Shown: positions 1 to 7,871, counted from the stretch's first letter. The stretch is 21,291 bases of DNA from Mailhella massiliensis (GCF_020741395.1 NZ_DYZA01000110.1:1-21291), one strand, 5' to 3'. Program-made: numbers and translations. The notes: generated by a model from the sequence alone, not told the origin.

Positions 1-548
1 TGCCGCAGAAGAAGAATCCGGACGTGGCCGAGATCATGCGCGGCAAGACGGGGCGCGCCTACGGCAACCTCGTGAACCTCATGACTATTATGAAGGGCAT
101 CCCCCTCACCTACAACCGCGACCTGCAGGAAGACAAGATCCCCTTCATCGACACCGACAAGACGGTGCGCCACTCCCTTTCCCTCATGGCCGACATGCTG
201 GAAGGCATCACCTTCCACCCTGAACGCATGAGAAAGGCCCTTGCCGCAGGCTTCTTGAACGCCACCGAGCTTGCCGACTACCTTGTGACCAGGGGGCTGC
301 CCTTCCGCGAAGCGCACCATGTTTCCGGCCGCGCCGTGGCCATGGCCGAGGAGAAGGGTGTGGGCCTGGAAAACCTTTCGCTGGAAGAGCTGCGTTCCCT
401 GAGCACGCTTATTGATGAAGACGTGTATGCGTCCCTTGATTACGATACCGCCGTGGCCCGCCGCAACGTGCCCGGCGGTACGGGGCCGGAATCCGTGGCC
501 CGTCAGCTCGAAAAGATGAAGCTCTGGCTGGAAAAGGGCGGAAAATAG
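1..548 (+). CDS. argH: Argininosuccinate lyase, C-terminal part (5' end outside window)
   Basis: The last enzyme of arginine synthesis, cleaving argininosuccinate to arginine and fumarate in the cytoplasm. The open frame runs from the window edge, starting inside the fumarase/aspartase superfamily signature (PQKKNPD at bases 3-23, normally preceded by GSSxM). About 181 C-terminal residues are present: the central helical bundle (GKTGRAYGNL, then MKGIPLTYNRDLQEDK) and the C-terminal helical domain containing the GLPFREAHH segment typical of ArgH. The true start lies upstream; the GTG at 24 is internal. It stops at TAG 546-548, two bases before the next gene, so the two are probably co-transcribed. 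Identification is secure from the signature and the ArgH-specific C-terminal segment. Confidence 0.95.
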   Translation, partial: PQKKNPDVAEIMRGKTGRAYGNLVNLMTIMKGIPLTYNRDLQEDKIPFIDTDKTVRHSLSLMADMLEGITFHPERMRKALAAGFLNATELADYLVTRGLPFREAHHVSGRAVAMAEEKGVGLENLSLEELRSLSTLIDEDVYASLDYDTAVARRNVPGGTGPESVARQLEKMKLWLEKGGK

Positions 549-550
549 CC

Positions 551-811
551 ATGCCGCGCAGAAAAAAGCACGCTCCCGCTACGCTTGAGGAAACCAGGGA
601 CTGGCTGAAAAAGGCTGTTCACAGCGCGCCGCGCCCTCTGCCTGCGGGCTTCTTTCCGAAGATTCTGGAACAGTCCGTGGAAGAGGGCTTTGCCCGGGAG
701 GAGCTTTTGAACGTACTGGATGAATGGCTGAACTACGGCTACTGTCGCCTTATCGACCCCATCACGCAGGATGTGGAAGTCACCCCGGAAGGGGAGGGCT
801 TTTTCTACTAG
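551..811 (+). CDS. Small conserved-looking hypothetical protein following argH (86 aa)
   Basis: An 86-residue soluble protein with no signal peptide or membrane segment. The N-terminus is basic (MPRRKKHAP), and the rest looks mostly helical, with amphipathic stretches (LEETRDWLKKAV, FAREELLNVLDEWLNYGYC) and an acidic C-terminal strand-like end (VEVTPEGEGFF). It resembles a small winged-helix-like or regulatory fold, but I do not recognise the family. The ATG lies two bases after the argH stop, so it is likely translated by coupling; only a weak purine stretch (GCGGAAAA) precedes it. A strong terminator follows about 40 bases downstream, making it the last gene of the arg transcript. Coding potential is supported by the tight spacing and the codon bias matching argH. 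Confidence 0.75.
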   Translation: MPRRKKHAPATLEETRDWLKKAVHSAPRPLPAGFFPKILEQSVEEGFAREELLNVLDEWLNYGYCRLIDPITQDVEVTPEGEGFFY

Positions 812-851
812 GCCAGGCCGTGCCTGCGGGCGAAAAAGCAACAAGGAAAAA

Positions 852-882
852 GCCCCGGCGGAGCATATCCGCCGGGGTTTTG
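852..882 (+). terminator. Rho-independent terminator of the argH transcript
   Basis: A perfect 10-bp stem (CCCCGGCGGA at 853-862, TCCGCCGGGG at 868-877) with a 5-base loop (GCATA) runs straight into TTTTG. It is 41 bases after the 86-aa gene and reads in the + direction. Confidence 0.9.
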
Positions 883-1187
883 TATTCCGGGAGGAAGCGG
901 GGAAAGAGTCTGGCCGGGGAGCGACGTTGCCTGCTCAGAGACGGCTGTTGAAGGAAAGGGCGTTGGAGGAAAGCTCCGGCCCGCGTTTTGCCGCGGACGG
1001 AAGCGGACGAGGCCCGGCCATGCCCGGGAAGATGAGGAAAGGTCCATCCGGGAAGCGGGGCAGGCTTTTACCTTGGCAGAAACGGGAACAGGGCCTTGCC
1101 TTCGGGAAGGCTCCGCTTTGTTGCAGGGGGGGGCGATGCCGCCTTTTATCATGGTCTTTTGGCGTACCGACAGGCAGCATGGCGGGC
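883..1187. other. Non-coding gap before the hydrogenase protease gene
   Basis: About 300 bases between the arg terminator and the Shine-Dalgarno site of the next gene. Open frames here on both strands (for example 808-1221 on -) have low-complexity Pro/Arg/Ser translations typical of GC-rich out-of-frame reading. I see no convincing promoter, RNA gene or repeat. The promoter of the protease gene presumably lies here. Confidence 0.5.
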
Positions 1188-1198
1188 AGGAGGGAGCG

Positions 1199-1735
1199 AT
1201 GGACATACTTCTGCTCGGCATGGGGAATATCCTGAAAACGGACGACGGGCTCGGTGTGCACGCGGTACGCCGTCTGGCGGAAGAAGGGCTTGAAGGCGCT
1301 GACCTGCTGGAACTCGGTGCCTCACTGGTCGACAGCTTTTTTCTACTGGAAGCCTACGACTGCATTGTGGCGCTGGACGCCGTGCATTTCGGGGGAAAGC
1401 CCGGCGCGCTGTGCTGGCTCGGCCGTGAGGAGCTTGCCCGGGTGGGGCGGGCAGAGCTCAGCCTGCATGAGGGCGACCTTCTGGATGCTCTCGACCTTGC
1501 CGCCCTACGCGGGAAGCGTCCCGCCCTGTATGTGGCGGGCATGGAGCCCTATGATATCACAAGCTGGGGCATGGAACTTTCTTCCCCCGTGCGTGCGGCA
1601 CTTTCCGCCTATCTCGCCATGGTGCGGGAGAAGGTGCACCTTCTTGCCCTGAGCGGTAAGCATGGAGAGGGCGACGGGGGAGGGGGAGAGGCTGAGGCAT
1701 TGCGCGTCTGCGGCGAAGGGCGCCGTTTTTCCTGA
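1199..1735 (+). CDS. Hydrogenase maturation protease (HyaD/HybD, peptidase M52 family)
   Basis: An endopeptidase that removes the C-terminal extension of a [NiFe]-hydrogenase large subunit once nickel is inserted. The protein is 178 aa. The family layout is visible: an N-terminal GMGNILKTDDGLG loop with Asp16 at the first nickel-sensing carboxylate, VALDAV with Asp60 at the second, and LSLHEGD with His90 at the third ligand (compare E16/D62/H93 of E. coli HybD). The start at 1199 is chosen because AGGAGG (1188-1193) sits 5 bases before it; longer upstream frames lack such a site. The last ~25 residues (Gly/Glu-rich, then VCGEGRRFS) lie beyond the usual family fold. No hydrogenase structural gene is in the window, so its substrate is unknown. 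It converges on mgtE. Confidence 0.88.
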   Translation: MDILLLGMGNILKTDDGLGVHAVRRLAEEGLEGADLLELGASLVDSFFLLEAYDCIVALDAVHFGGKPGALCWLGREELARVGRAELSLHEGDLLDALDLAALRGKRPALYVAGMEPYDITSWGMELSSPVRAALSAYLAMVREKVHLLALSGKHGEGDGGGGEAEALRVCGEGRRFS

Positions 1736-1830
1736 CGCCGGAGTATGCCCGGGGCAGGGCATGCCGCAGGAAAGCCACCTTTCAAGCAAGGGGAAGGCGG
1801 CCGCAGGGAAGCGCTTGCGGCAGGCTGTGC

Positions 1831-3513
1831 CTACAGCAGGAAGGCGGTAGCCAGCCCGAGGAAGATGAAAAATCCGCCGGAGTCGGTGAGGGCGGTGAGG
1901 AAGATGCTGGAGGCCTGCGCCGGGTCGCGCCCCAGGGCGCGCAGCACCAGGGGAATGGCCCCGCCCGCCACGGCGCCGAGCAGCATGTCCAGAAGAAGGG
2001 CCACGCCCATGACGGAGGCGAGCTTCCCGTTGCCGCTTATGGCCATGACGCCCGCATAGGCCAGGGCGGCCATGAAGATGCCGGTGCCGAGGCCTATCTT
2101 GCTTTCCCTGAACACCGCCCCCCAGGAACGCCTGGCGTCGAAACTTTCCGTGGCGAGCTGCCGGATCATGACGGCAAGGGCTTGCTGCCCCGTGTTTCCC
2201 GCCTGATTGGCCACCATGGGCATGAGCACGGCCAGAAGGGCCATTTGCGCGATGGAACCTTCAAAGAGGGAAACGATGAAGGCCGAAAGCGACGAGGTGA
2301 ACATGTTGATGACGAGCCACGGCAGGCGGATGCGTATGGAACGCGTCCAGGGAGTATCCACATTCTCATCCTGGCCTGCGCCCACCATGCCCAGCATGTC
2401 GGAGCTCGCCTCATCCTGGATGATATCGAGCACGTCGTCGTGGGTGACTACGCCCATGAGATGATCGTCCCTGTCCACCACGGGCAGGCAGAGGAAGTTG
2501 TAGTGCCCGAGCAGGCGCGCGACTTCGGCTTTGTCCGTGTCGAACTGTACGGAAATCACGTCCTGCCGGTTCACCAGGTCGGCAAGCATGGTGCCGGGCC
2601 TTGCCAGCATGAGGTCGCGCAGGGAAATGACGCCCTCGAGAGTTTCCTGACTGTCCACCACATAGACGTAGTAGGGCATTTCCTTTTCTTCCAGCTCGCT
2701 GCGGATAAGCAGGATAGCCTCGTCCACCGTGGAATTCACGGAAACCGTGATGATATCGGTATTCATCACGCCGGCGGCAGTGTCCGGGTCGAAGCTGAGC
2801 AGCATGCGCAGCTCTTCCGCGTCGTCCGCAGGAAGGTTGCTCAGGAGTATGTCTCTGTGCCCTTCCTCCACCTCGTCCAGAATGTCCACCGCGTCGTCAG
2901 GGTCCATTTCCGCGATGAGGCGGGCCGCGTCGTCGGCGTCCATGTTTTCCAGCACGTCGCCCGCCACTTCCTCATCAAGTTCCGCGAGGGCCTCGGCCGC
3001 CTCTTCCGTGGAAAGGTGCGTGAGCACGCACAGCTGCTTGTTCAGGGGCAGCTGCTCAAGATGCTCCGCGCGGTCGGCGGGATGCACGAAATCGTCGCTC
3101 TCTATGTCGCTTCCGCAAAGCTCAAGCCCCGCTTCTCGGGCGCTTGTTTCATAGAGGGAAAGGTCTTCTCCTTCTTCCTCTCCTGCCGTAGCCTCAGCGC
3201 CCGGCGCGGGCTTTTCCTCTTCCGGGGAAGAGGCCTTTCTCGGGGCGGAGGCGTAAAAGGCCGCGGCCCGTTCCTCCTCCCTTCGCTGCGCAAGGGAGCG
3301 CTCCTGTTCCGGGAGGCTGTCCTTCACGGAAGAGGCTCCGGGAGCTTCGGCCGGACTTCCGGAGGCAACGGGCACCGCGGTGAGGTCGGAAGCCCCGGAA
3401 GAGGAGGGGGCTTCGGCGGCGTTTTCCCGCGCGGAAAGGGGGCGGTTCTCAGGAGCCTGAAGCATGGGGGAATCGGGGGCGTTTTCTCTTTCTGATTGTG
3501 TTTTTTTACTCAT
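1831..3513 (-). CDS. mgtE: Magnesium channel/transporter MgtE with long N-terminal extension
   Basis: A homodimeric inner-membrane Mg2+ channel gated by cytoplasmic Mg2+. At 560 aa it is about 110 residues longer than typical members. Order: a low-complexity Pro/Ala/Glu/Ser-rich extension (1 to ~115); the MgtE_N superhelical domain (~145-255) with acidic repeats such as DADDAARLIAEMDPDDA; a CBS pair (~255-375, ending VTHDDVLDIIQDE); and the five-helix pore domain (~395-560) with PMVANQAGNTGQQALAV and TALTDSGGFFIFLG, which holds the pore Asp (D544). Start chosen at ATG 3513 after AGCAGGA; an ORF extension 21 codons further upstream has no Shine-Dalgarno site. It is transcribed divergently from nadC. 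The 126-base shared region looks too short to hold an M-box riboswitch plus both promoters, and I see none. Confidence 0.95.
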   Translation of the reverse strand: MSKKTQSERENAPDSPMLQAPENRPLSARENAAEAPSSSGASDLTAVPVASGSPAEAPGASSVKDSLPEQERSLAQRREEERAAAFYASAPRKASSPEEEKPAPGAEATAGEEEGEDLSLYETSAREAGLELCGSDIESDDFVHPADRAEHLEQLPLNKQLCVLTHLSTEEAAEALAELDEEVAGDVLENMDADDAARLIAEMDPDDAVDILDEVEEGHRDILLSNLPADDAEELRMLLSFDPDTAAGVMNTDIITVSVNSTVDEAILLIRSELEEKEMPYYVYVVDSQETLEGVISLRDLMLARPGTMLADLVNRQDVISVQFDTDKAEVARLLGHYNFLCLPVVDRDDHLMGVVTHDDVLDIIQDEASSDMLGMVGAGQDENVDTPWTRSIRIRLPWLVINMFTSSLSAFIVSLFEGSIAQMALLAVLMPMVANQAGNTGQQALAVMIRQLATESFDARRSWGAVFRESKIGLGTGIFMAALAYAGVMAISGNGKLASVMGVALLLDMLLGAVAGGAIPLVLRALGRDPAQASSIFLTALTDSGGFFIFLGLATAFLL

Positions 3514-3537
3514 ATCCTGCTTTCTCCCCAAACACTC

Positions 3538-3566
3538 TTGACGAATCGAGAGAGGTCGCCTAGCCT
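3538..3566 (+). promoter_or_regulatory. Candidate sigma70-type promoter for the nad operon
   Basis: TTGACG (3538-3543), a 17-base spacer, then TAGCCT (3561-3566), 74 bases before the nadC ATG in the mgtE/nadC divergent region. The -35 match is good and the -10 match is weak, so this is a candidate only. Confidence 0.35.
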
Positions 3567-3639
3567 GTTGCTTCACTCCATTTCATGGCGATTGCCGTCC
3601 CGGGCCTGTTCCCGGGAAGGGAAAAGTAAAGAGGCGGAC

Positions 3640-4656
3640 ATGTCCAAAGACGATTTTGAATATCACGCTCACGCCGCAGGGGCAAGTTCCAATATGGCGG
3701 CGGGGAACAGTTCTGTTTTTCATGTGGAGGGCGTGACCGTTCCCGCCGATACCGCGGCGGTGCTTTCCGAAACTGCCTGCGCCTTTGCCGTGCGGCTCAT
3801 CCGCATGGCCCTCGAGGAAGACGGGCCGGATCTGACGAGCCTCGGCATCTTCCCTGAAGAGGAGGAATCTTCCGCCTATATCGTGGCCAAGCAGCGCACG
3901 CTGGTGGTGGGGCTGCCCCTTATCAGCCTGGTGCTCGCCGTGACGGGCATGGATCCTTCTTCCTGGCAGGCGGAAGTGAAGGAAGGGGCTCTCGTGGAAA
4001 CGGGTACCGTGGTGGCGCGCCTGCACGGCCGTACGGTGCAGCTTCTGAAGGCCGAGCGCATCATCCTCAACCTGATGACGCACCTTTCCGGCGTGGCCGA
4101 CCTCACGCGGGAATATGTGCTGCGCCTGGAAGGCACGGGCGTGCGCCTGCTCGATACGAGAAAGACTCTGCCCGGCCAGCGTTATCTGGAAAAATATGCC
4201 GTGCGCGTGGCCGGGGGCTGCAATCACCGCATGAATCTCGGCGACATGCTGATGATCAAAGACAATCATATCGACGCGGCGGGCTCCATTACCGACGCGG
4301 TGAAGTCCCTTCGGGAGCGCTATCATCCCTGCCCGCCCATCGAGGTGGAATGTCGCGACAGGGCCGAGGTTGCCGAGGCCGTGGCGAGCCGCCCCGAGCG
4401 CATCCTGCTCGACAACATGGGCCCCGCCCAGCTTGCCGAAGTGCTTCCCCTCATTCCCCGGGACATAGAAGCGGAGATCAGCGGCGGAGTGACGCTGGAA
4501 AGCATACGCACCCTGGCGGAAGCCTGCCCGGAGCGCCCGGCGGATTTCATTTCCGTGGGGCGCATTACCCACTCCGCGCCTTCGGCCGATTTCAGCATGA
4601 GGATGGAGCGCGGAGTCAAAGCAACATGCACCGGGAAGTGCCCGGAACATATCTGA
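3640..4656 (+). CDS. nadC: Nicotinate-nucleotide pyrophosphorylase (quinolinate phosphoribosyltransferase)
   Basis: Converts quinolinate and PRPP to nicotinate mononucleotide, CO2 and PPi, the third step of NAD synthesis from aspartate. The protein is 338 aa; about 35 N-terminal residues precede the usual start of the family, so it is slightly long. Visible motifs: the ERIILNLM helix (139-146), the phosphate/substrate-binding LLDTRKTLPGQR (170-181), GGCNHRMNLGD (192-202) and KDNHI (207-211), then IEVECR and the ISGGV barrel strands near the C-terminus. ATG 3640 has GAGG at 3631-3634; the frame is open further 5' but without a ribosome site. First gene of nadC-nadA-nadB; nadA's Shine-Dalgarno site overlaps its stop. 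Confidence 0.96.
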   Translation: MSKDDFEYHAHAAGASSNMAAGNSSVFHVEGVTVPADTAAVLSETACAFAVRLIRMALEEDGPDLTSLGIFPEEEESSAYIVAKQRTLVVGLPLISLVLAVTGMDPSSWQAEVKEGALVETGTVVARLHGRTVQLLKAERIILNLMTHLSGVADLTREYVLRLEGTGVRLLDTRKTLPGQRYLEKYAVRVAGGCNHRMNLGDMLMIKDNHIDAAGSITDAVKSLRERYHPCPPIEVECRDRAEVAEAVASRPERILLDNMGPAQLAEVLPLIPRDIEAEISGGVTLESIRTLAEACPERPADFISVGRITHSAPSADFSMRMERGVKATCTGKCPEHI

Positions 4657-4663
4657 GGTGTTT

Positions 4664-5722
4664 ATGGATGTTATGGATCGCGGACTGGATGCGACGCATG
4701 CCCGCATCGCGGAGCTGAAAAAAAAGTTCGGCTCTGATCTCGTCATTCTCGGCCATCACTACCAGGCCGATGAAATCATCCGCCATGTGGACATTGTGGG
4801 CGACTCCCTGGAGCTGGCCCGCCGCATCCCCGACATAGAGGCCCGCAGCATCGTGTTCTGCGGCGTGTACTTCATGGCGGAATCCGCCGCTCTTCTGGCC
4901 CGCCCGGGGCAGAAGGTGTATCTGCCCGACCACTCGGCCGACTGCGCCATGGCCCGCATGGCCCGCGCTTCCGATGTGGAAAGGGTGCTGGAAAAGCTCG
5001 CCGCCTCAGGCAGAAAGGTGGTCCCCCTGGCCTACGTCAATTCCTCCCTGGCCGTGAAGGCCGTGGTGGGGCGCTTCGGCGGGGCGGTGTGCACCTCCTC
5101 CAATGCCGAAACCATGCTGAAATGGGCCACGGGCGAGGGCGACGCCGTGCTTTTTCTCCCCGACAGGAATCTCGGCCGCAATACGGCGCGCGTCCTCGGC
5201 ATCCCCGCAGAGCGGCAGGCGCTCATTTCCGCCTCCGGGAACGAACTCGACAGCGATGAGGCGCGCAACGCAAAACTTCTGCTCTGGCCGGGCTGCTGCC
5301 CCATCCATGAAAGCCTCATGAAGCCCGACATGGTGGACGCCTTCCACAGCCATTTCCCCGGCTGCCGCGTGCTTGTGCACCCCGAATGTACGCCGGAAGT
5401 TGTGGAACGCTGCGACGGCGCGGGCTCTACCGCCTACCTCATCAAGGAAGTGGAAAAGGCCGCCGCCGAAGGCCGTGAACAGGCGCTTTGCATAGGCACG
5501 GAATTCCACCTCGTACACAGGCTCATGGAGCGCCATGCCGGGCGCATCAACATCATTCCCCTGGCGCAGGCCTCCTGCCCGGACATGGAAAAGGTGGACG
5601 CAGAAAAGCTTCTCGCCACCTTGGAAAGCCTTGAGAACGGCGCGGGCGAGGTCGTCGTGGAAGAGGCCATGAAAGAGCCTGCGCGCAAGGCCGTCGTCCG
5701 CATGCTGGAGCATTGCCGTTAG
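4664..5722 (+). CDS. nadA: Quinolinate synthase A ([4Fe-4S] enzyme)
   Basis: Condenses iminoaspartate with dihydroxyacetone phosphate to quinolinate, using an oxygen-labile [4Fe-4S] cluster. The protein is 352 aa, normal length. The three cluster cysteines can be placed: C66 in VFCGVYFMAESA, C211 or C212 in WPGCCPIHE, and C305 in ASCPDMEKV. Substrate-site motifs LGHHYQ (29-34), AYVNSS (123-128), TSSNA and LVHPEC (237-242) are intact. Start at ATG 4664, 5 bases after GAGG (4655-4658), which overlaps the nadC stop; GTG 4658 and ATG 4673 are alternatives with worse spacing. The neighbouring genes supply its substrate (nadB) and consume its product (nadC). Confidence 0.96.
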   Translation: MDVMDRGLDATHARIAELKKKFGSDLVILGHHYQADEIIRHVDIVGDSLELARRIPDIEARSIVFCGVYFMAESAALLARPGQKVYLPDHSADCAMARMARASDVERVLEKLAASGRKVVPLAYVNSSLAVKAVVGRFGGAVCTSSNAETMLKWATGEGDAVLFLPDRNLGRNTARVLGIPAERQALISASGNELDSDEARNAKLLLWPGCCPIHESLMKPDMVDAFHSHFPGCRVLVHPECTPEVVERCDGAGSTAYLIKEVEKAAAEGREQALCIGTEFHLVHRLMERHAGRINIIPLAQASCPDMEKVDAEKLLATLESLENGAGEVVVEEAMKEPARKAVVRMLEHCR

Positions 5723-5987
5723 AGCGATTCCGGGGTATCATGGCGCAGCAAGGTTCAGGCCCGCGAGTTCCGGGCATCGTTTTTCCGGCATGCGCCCGTC
5801 CCCGCCCGGAAGGGTCTTTTTTCCCGCGCAGCTTTTCCCCGGCCGGGAAAGCTGCCGCGCTCAAGGTTCTTTTCCGGTGTTTCCGCCGTCTTTCGGGGCG
5901 GCTCGGGAAACCTGTCTCTCCATCGGTACAACAACGGGTGCTTCCGGCATCCATCTGCTGCGGAGCCTGCCGCAGTTCGGGACAGTT
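5723..5987 (+). other. Hairpin-rich leader between nadA and nadB
   Basis: A 265-base spacer in an otherwise tight operon. It holds a near-perfect inverted repeat at 5828-5855 (GCAGCTTTTCCCC facing GGGAAAGCTGC) and a GC-rich segment ending in six Ts at 5816-5823, which could be a weak terminator. The nadB frame is open backward to 5790, but the translation there has no resemblance to NadB. It may carry an internal promoter or an attenuator; the sequence does not decide. Confidence 0.45.
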
Positions 5988-7565
5988 ATGAACGCATTAC
6001 GCTATCGTTCCCAGGTTCTAGTCATAGGTTCCGGCCTTGCCGGCTGTGCTGCCGCCCTCACTCTGGCCGACAGAGGCTTCGAGGTGCACCTCCTCATGCC
6101 CACCGAGGGCCTCGACGGCGGCAATTCCGCCATGGCTCAGGGTGGGATAGTCTTTTCCACCGACCCTGAGGATCAGAAGTCCCTGGAGCACGACATGTTC
6201 GTGGCCGGGCACGACTACAACTACGCCGAGGCCGTGCACTTCCTTGCCGGGCACGGCGGCGAGGCCGTGCAGAAGATGCTTATTGACAAGCTTCATGTGC
6301 CCTTCGACCGCAATGAGCAAGGCTCCTGGGACATGACGCTGGAAGGCGGGCATGCCGTGCCGCGCATCGCACACTGTGCGGACTACACGGGCAGAACCAT
6401 CATTGAGTACATGCACGCCGCCGTGGCCGCCCACGAGAACATCACCGTGCTTGCCGGGCGCTCGGCCGTGGATCTTGTGACTACGGAACACCATGCCCGC
6501 TGCCGCTCCTGCCACTACCAGCTCACCAATCAGTGCGTGGGCGCCTACGCCTTCAACGACGCCACCGGAGAAGTGGAGCTGCACCTTGCGGAAATGACGG
6601 TACTTGCCACGGGCGGGGTGGGGCAGGTCTATCTGTATTCCACCAACAACCCCTGGGCCACGGGCTCGGGCATCAGCATGGCGCACCGCGCCGGCGTGCG
6701 CCTTGCCAACATGGAATTCATGCAGTTCCACCCCACGGGCCTCTACAATCACGCCCAGCAGATTCCGCTGCTCACCGAGGCCCTGCGCGGGGAAGGCGCC
6801 CATGTGGTCAACGGCAAGGGCGAACGCTTCGTTTCCCGCTACGACAGCCGGGGCGACCTTGCTCCCCGCGACATTGTTTCCCAGGCCATTGTGAGTGAAA
6901 TGCTCGCCACCGGCGAAAACCACATGCTGCTCGACTGCACCACCCTCGACTGCGACGTGACGCGCCGTTTCCCCACCGTGTTTGAGAGCTGCCGGAAGAT
7001 AGGCATCGACATGCGCGTTCAGCCTCTGCCCATCGTGCCCGTGGCGCACTATTTCTGCGGCGGCATCCTTGTGGATCTGCACGGCAGAACCACCCTCGAC
7101 AGGCTCTATGCCGTGGGCGAATGCAGCTGCACGGGTATTCACGGCGCAAACCGCCTTGCCAGCACCTCGCTTCTGGAAGCGCTTTTGTGGGGTATTTCCG
7201 CCGGAGTCGACATTGCCTCCCGCATGGCGGCGGAGCCTCTCGACACGCGCGTGTTCGCCGAGATTGAGGACTGGAAGCATACCGGCAACGAGCACAACGA
7301 CGACCCGGCCCTCATCGCCCAGGACTGGGCCACCATACGCCACACCATGTGGAACTATGTGGGCATCATCCGCACGGAAAGCAGGCTGCGCCGCGCCTTT
7401 GCCGACCTGCGCGACCTTTCGAGCCATTTGCACGATTTCTACCGGCATACGCCGCTCACACAGTCTCTGGTACACCTTTTCCACGGTTGCCAGACGGCAT
7501 ATCTCATTACCCAGGCCGCCATGCGCAACAAGCAGAGCCTGGGCTGCCATTACCGCAAGGATTAG
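5988..7565 (+). CDS. nadB: L-aspartate oxidase
   Basis: FAD enzyme oxidising L-aspartate to iminoaspartate, the first step of de novo NAD synthesis; under anoxia the family can use fumarate as electron acceptor. The protein is 525 aa, typical. An N-terminal Rossmann loop VIGSGLAG (12-19) binds FAD, followed by GGNSAMAQGG, the LATGGVGQVY FAD segment, FMQFHPTGLY of the succinate-dehydrogenase/fumarate-reductase flavoprotein family, a capping domain, and CTGIHGANRLASTSLLEAL, where the HGANRLAS Arg is characteristic. A short Cys-rich stretch (CRSCHYQLTNQC) sits at about residues 169-180. Start chosen at ATG 5988, where homology begins; only a weak GGGA precedes it. It follows nadA in the same direction. 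Confidence 0.95.
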   Translation: MNALRYRSQVLVIGSGLAGCAAALTLADRGFEVHLLMPTEGLDGGNSAMAQGGIVFSTDPEDQKSLEHDMFVAGHDYNYAEAVHFLAGHGGEAVQKMLIDKLHVPFDRNEQGSWDMTLEGGHAVPRIAHCADYTGRTIIEYMHAAVAAHENITVLAGRSAVDLVTTEHHARCRSCHYQLTNQCVGAYAFNDATGEVELHLAEMTVLATGGVGQVYLYSTNNPWATGSGISMAHRAGVRLANMEFMQFHPTGLYNHAQQIPLLTEALRGEGAHVVNGKGERFVSRYDSRGDLAPRDIVSQAIVSEMLATGENHMLLDCTTLDCDVTRRFPTVFESCRKIGIDMRVQPLPIVPVAHYFCGGILVDLHGRTTLDRLYAVGECSCTGIHGANRLASTSLLEALLWGISAGVDIASRMAAEPLDTRVFAEIEDWKHTGNEHNDDPALIAQDWATIRHTMWNYVGIIRTESRLRRAFADLRDLSSHLHDFYRHTPLTQSLVHLFHGCQTAYLITQAAMRNKQSLGCHYRKD

Positions 7566-7570
7566 AGCTT

Positions 7571-7595
7571 TTTCCCCCGGTTGTCCGGGGGGAAA
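7571..7595 (+). terminator. Hairpin just after nadB, possible terminator
   Basis: TTTCCCCCGG (7571-7580), loop TTGT, then CCGGGGGGAAA with one bulged G, directly after the nadB stop. There is no downstream T-run; a second perfect 8-bp hairpin (TGCCCCGC at 7611-7618, GCGGGGCA at 7624-7631) follows and ends near GTCGTTT. Together they probably end the nad transcript. Confidence 0.5.
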
Positions 7596-7871
7596 GCCCG
7601 TGCGCAGGACTGCCCCGCTCCATGCGGGGCAGCGTCGTTTAAAGGTACGGGCAGGGTAAGGGGCTCGCCGAGGGCCATGCGGAAAAGGGCCGGTTTTTGT
7701 TCCGGCGCTTTTCAGGGAGTAGGGAAGCGCGGCTTGGGCGGCTGGTTTTCGTGAAGGGAGGGCGGCGCGAATCTTCTCCGGCAGAGACGCCGTTGCCGGA
7801 GAAACGAAAAAGCCCTCTGCGGCGGGCGGCGTTCCATGCCTCATGGGTACATCTTCTTCCCCGGGTATGAG
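7596..7871. other. Non-coding, hairpin-rich gap between nadB and the TSUP genes
   Basis: The gap holds four inverted repeats: 7611-7631, 7683-7712 (AAAAG.GCCGG with CCGGC.CTTTT), 7774-7803 (perfect 10-bp arms TTCTCCGGCA / TGCCGGAGAA around 10 bases) and a GCCC/GGGC hairpin at 7812-7827. This last one is followed on the - strand by TTTTTC and may end the TSUP transcript. No gene is supported here. Confidence 0.5.
7807..7827 (-). terminator. Weak candidate terminator of the TSUP genes
   Basis: On the - strand, GCCC (pairing 7824-7827 with 7812-7815) around an 8-base loop is followed by five Ts and C (7811-7806), 45 bases after the stop of TSUP copy 1. The stem is short, hence the low confidence. 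Confidence 0.3.

Noticed and set aside
771..1235. Open frames on both strands between the argH-linked gene and the hydrogenase protease
   Set aside because: Arg/Gly/Pro-rich translations, no ribosome sites, overlap with the terminator at 852-882.
2182..3495. 437-codon + strand frame opposite mgtE
   Set aside because: An antisense shadow of a GC-rich gene. The translation is His/Val/Arg-rich with no recognisable motif.
3514..3639. M-box Mg2+ riboswitch upstream of mgtE
   Set aside because: The shared intergenic region is only 126 bases, and I see none of the long conserved M-box stems.
3583..4746. 387-codon - strand frame opposite nadC
   Set aside because: Shadow frame; NadC motifs on the + strand are complete.
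5790..5987. N-terminal extension of NadB from the ATG at 5790
   Set aside because: The extra 66 residues are Pro/Arg/Phe-rich and unlike NadB, and the FAD-binding strand begins right after ATG 5988.
6018..7844. 608-codon - strand frame opposite nadB
   Set aside because: It mirrors the nadB codon pattern, gives a His/Gly/Ala-rich translation with no domain and no ribosome site, and NadB is certain.
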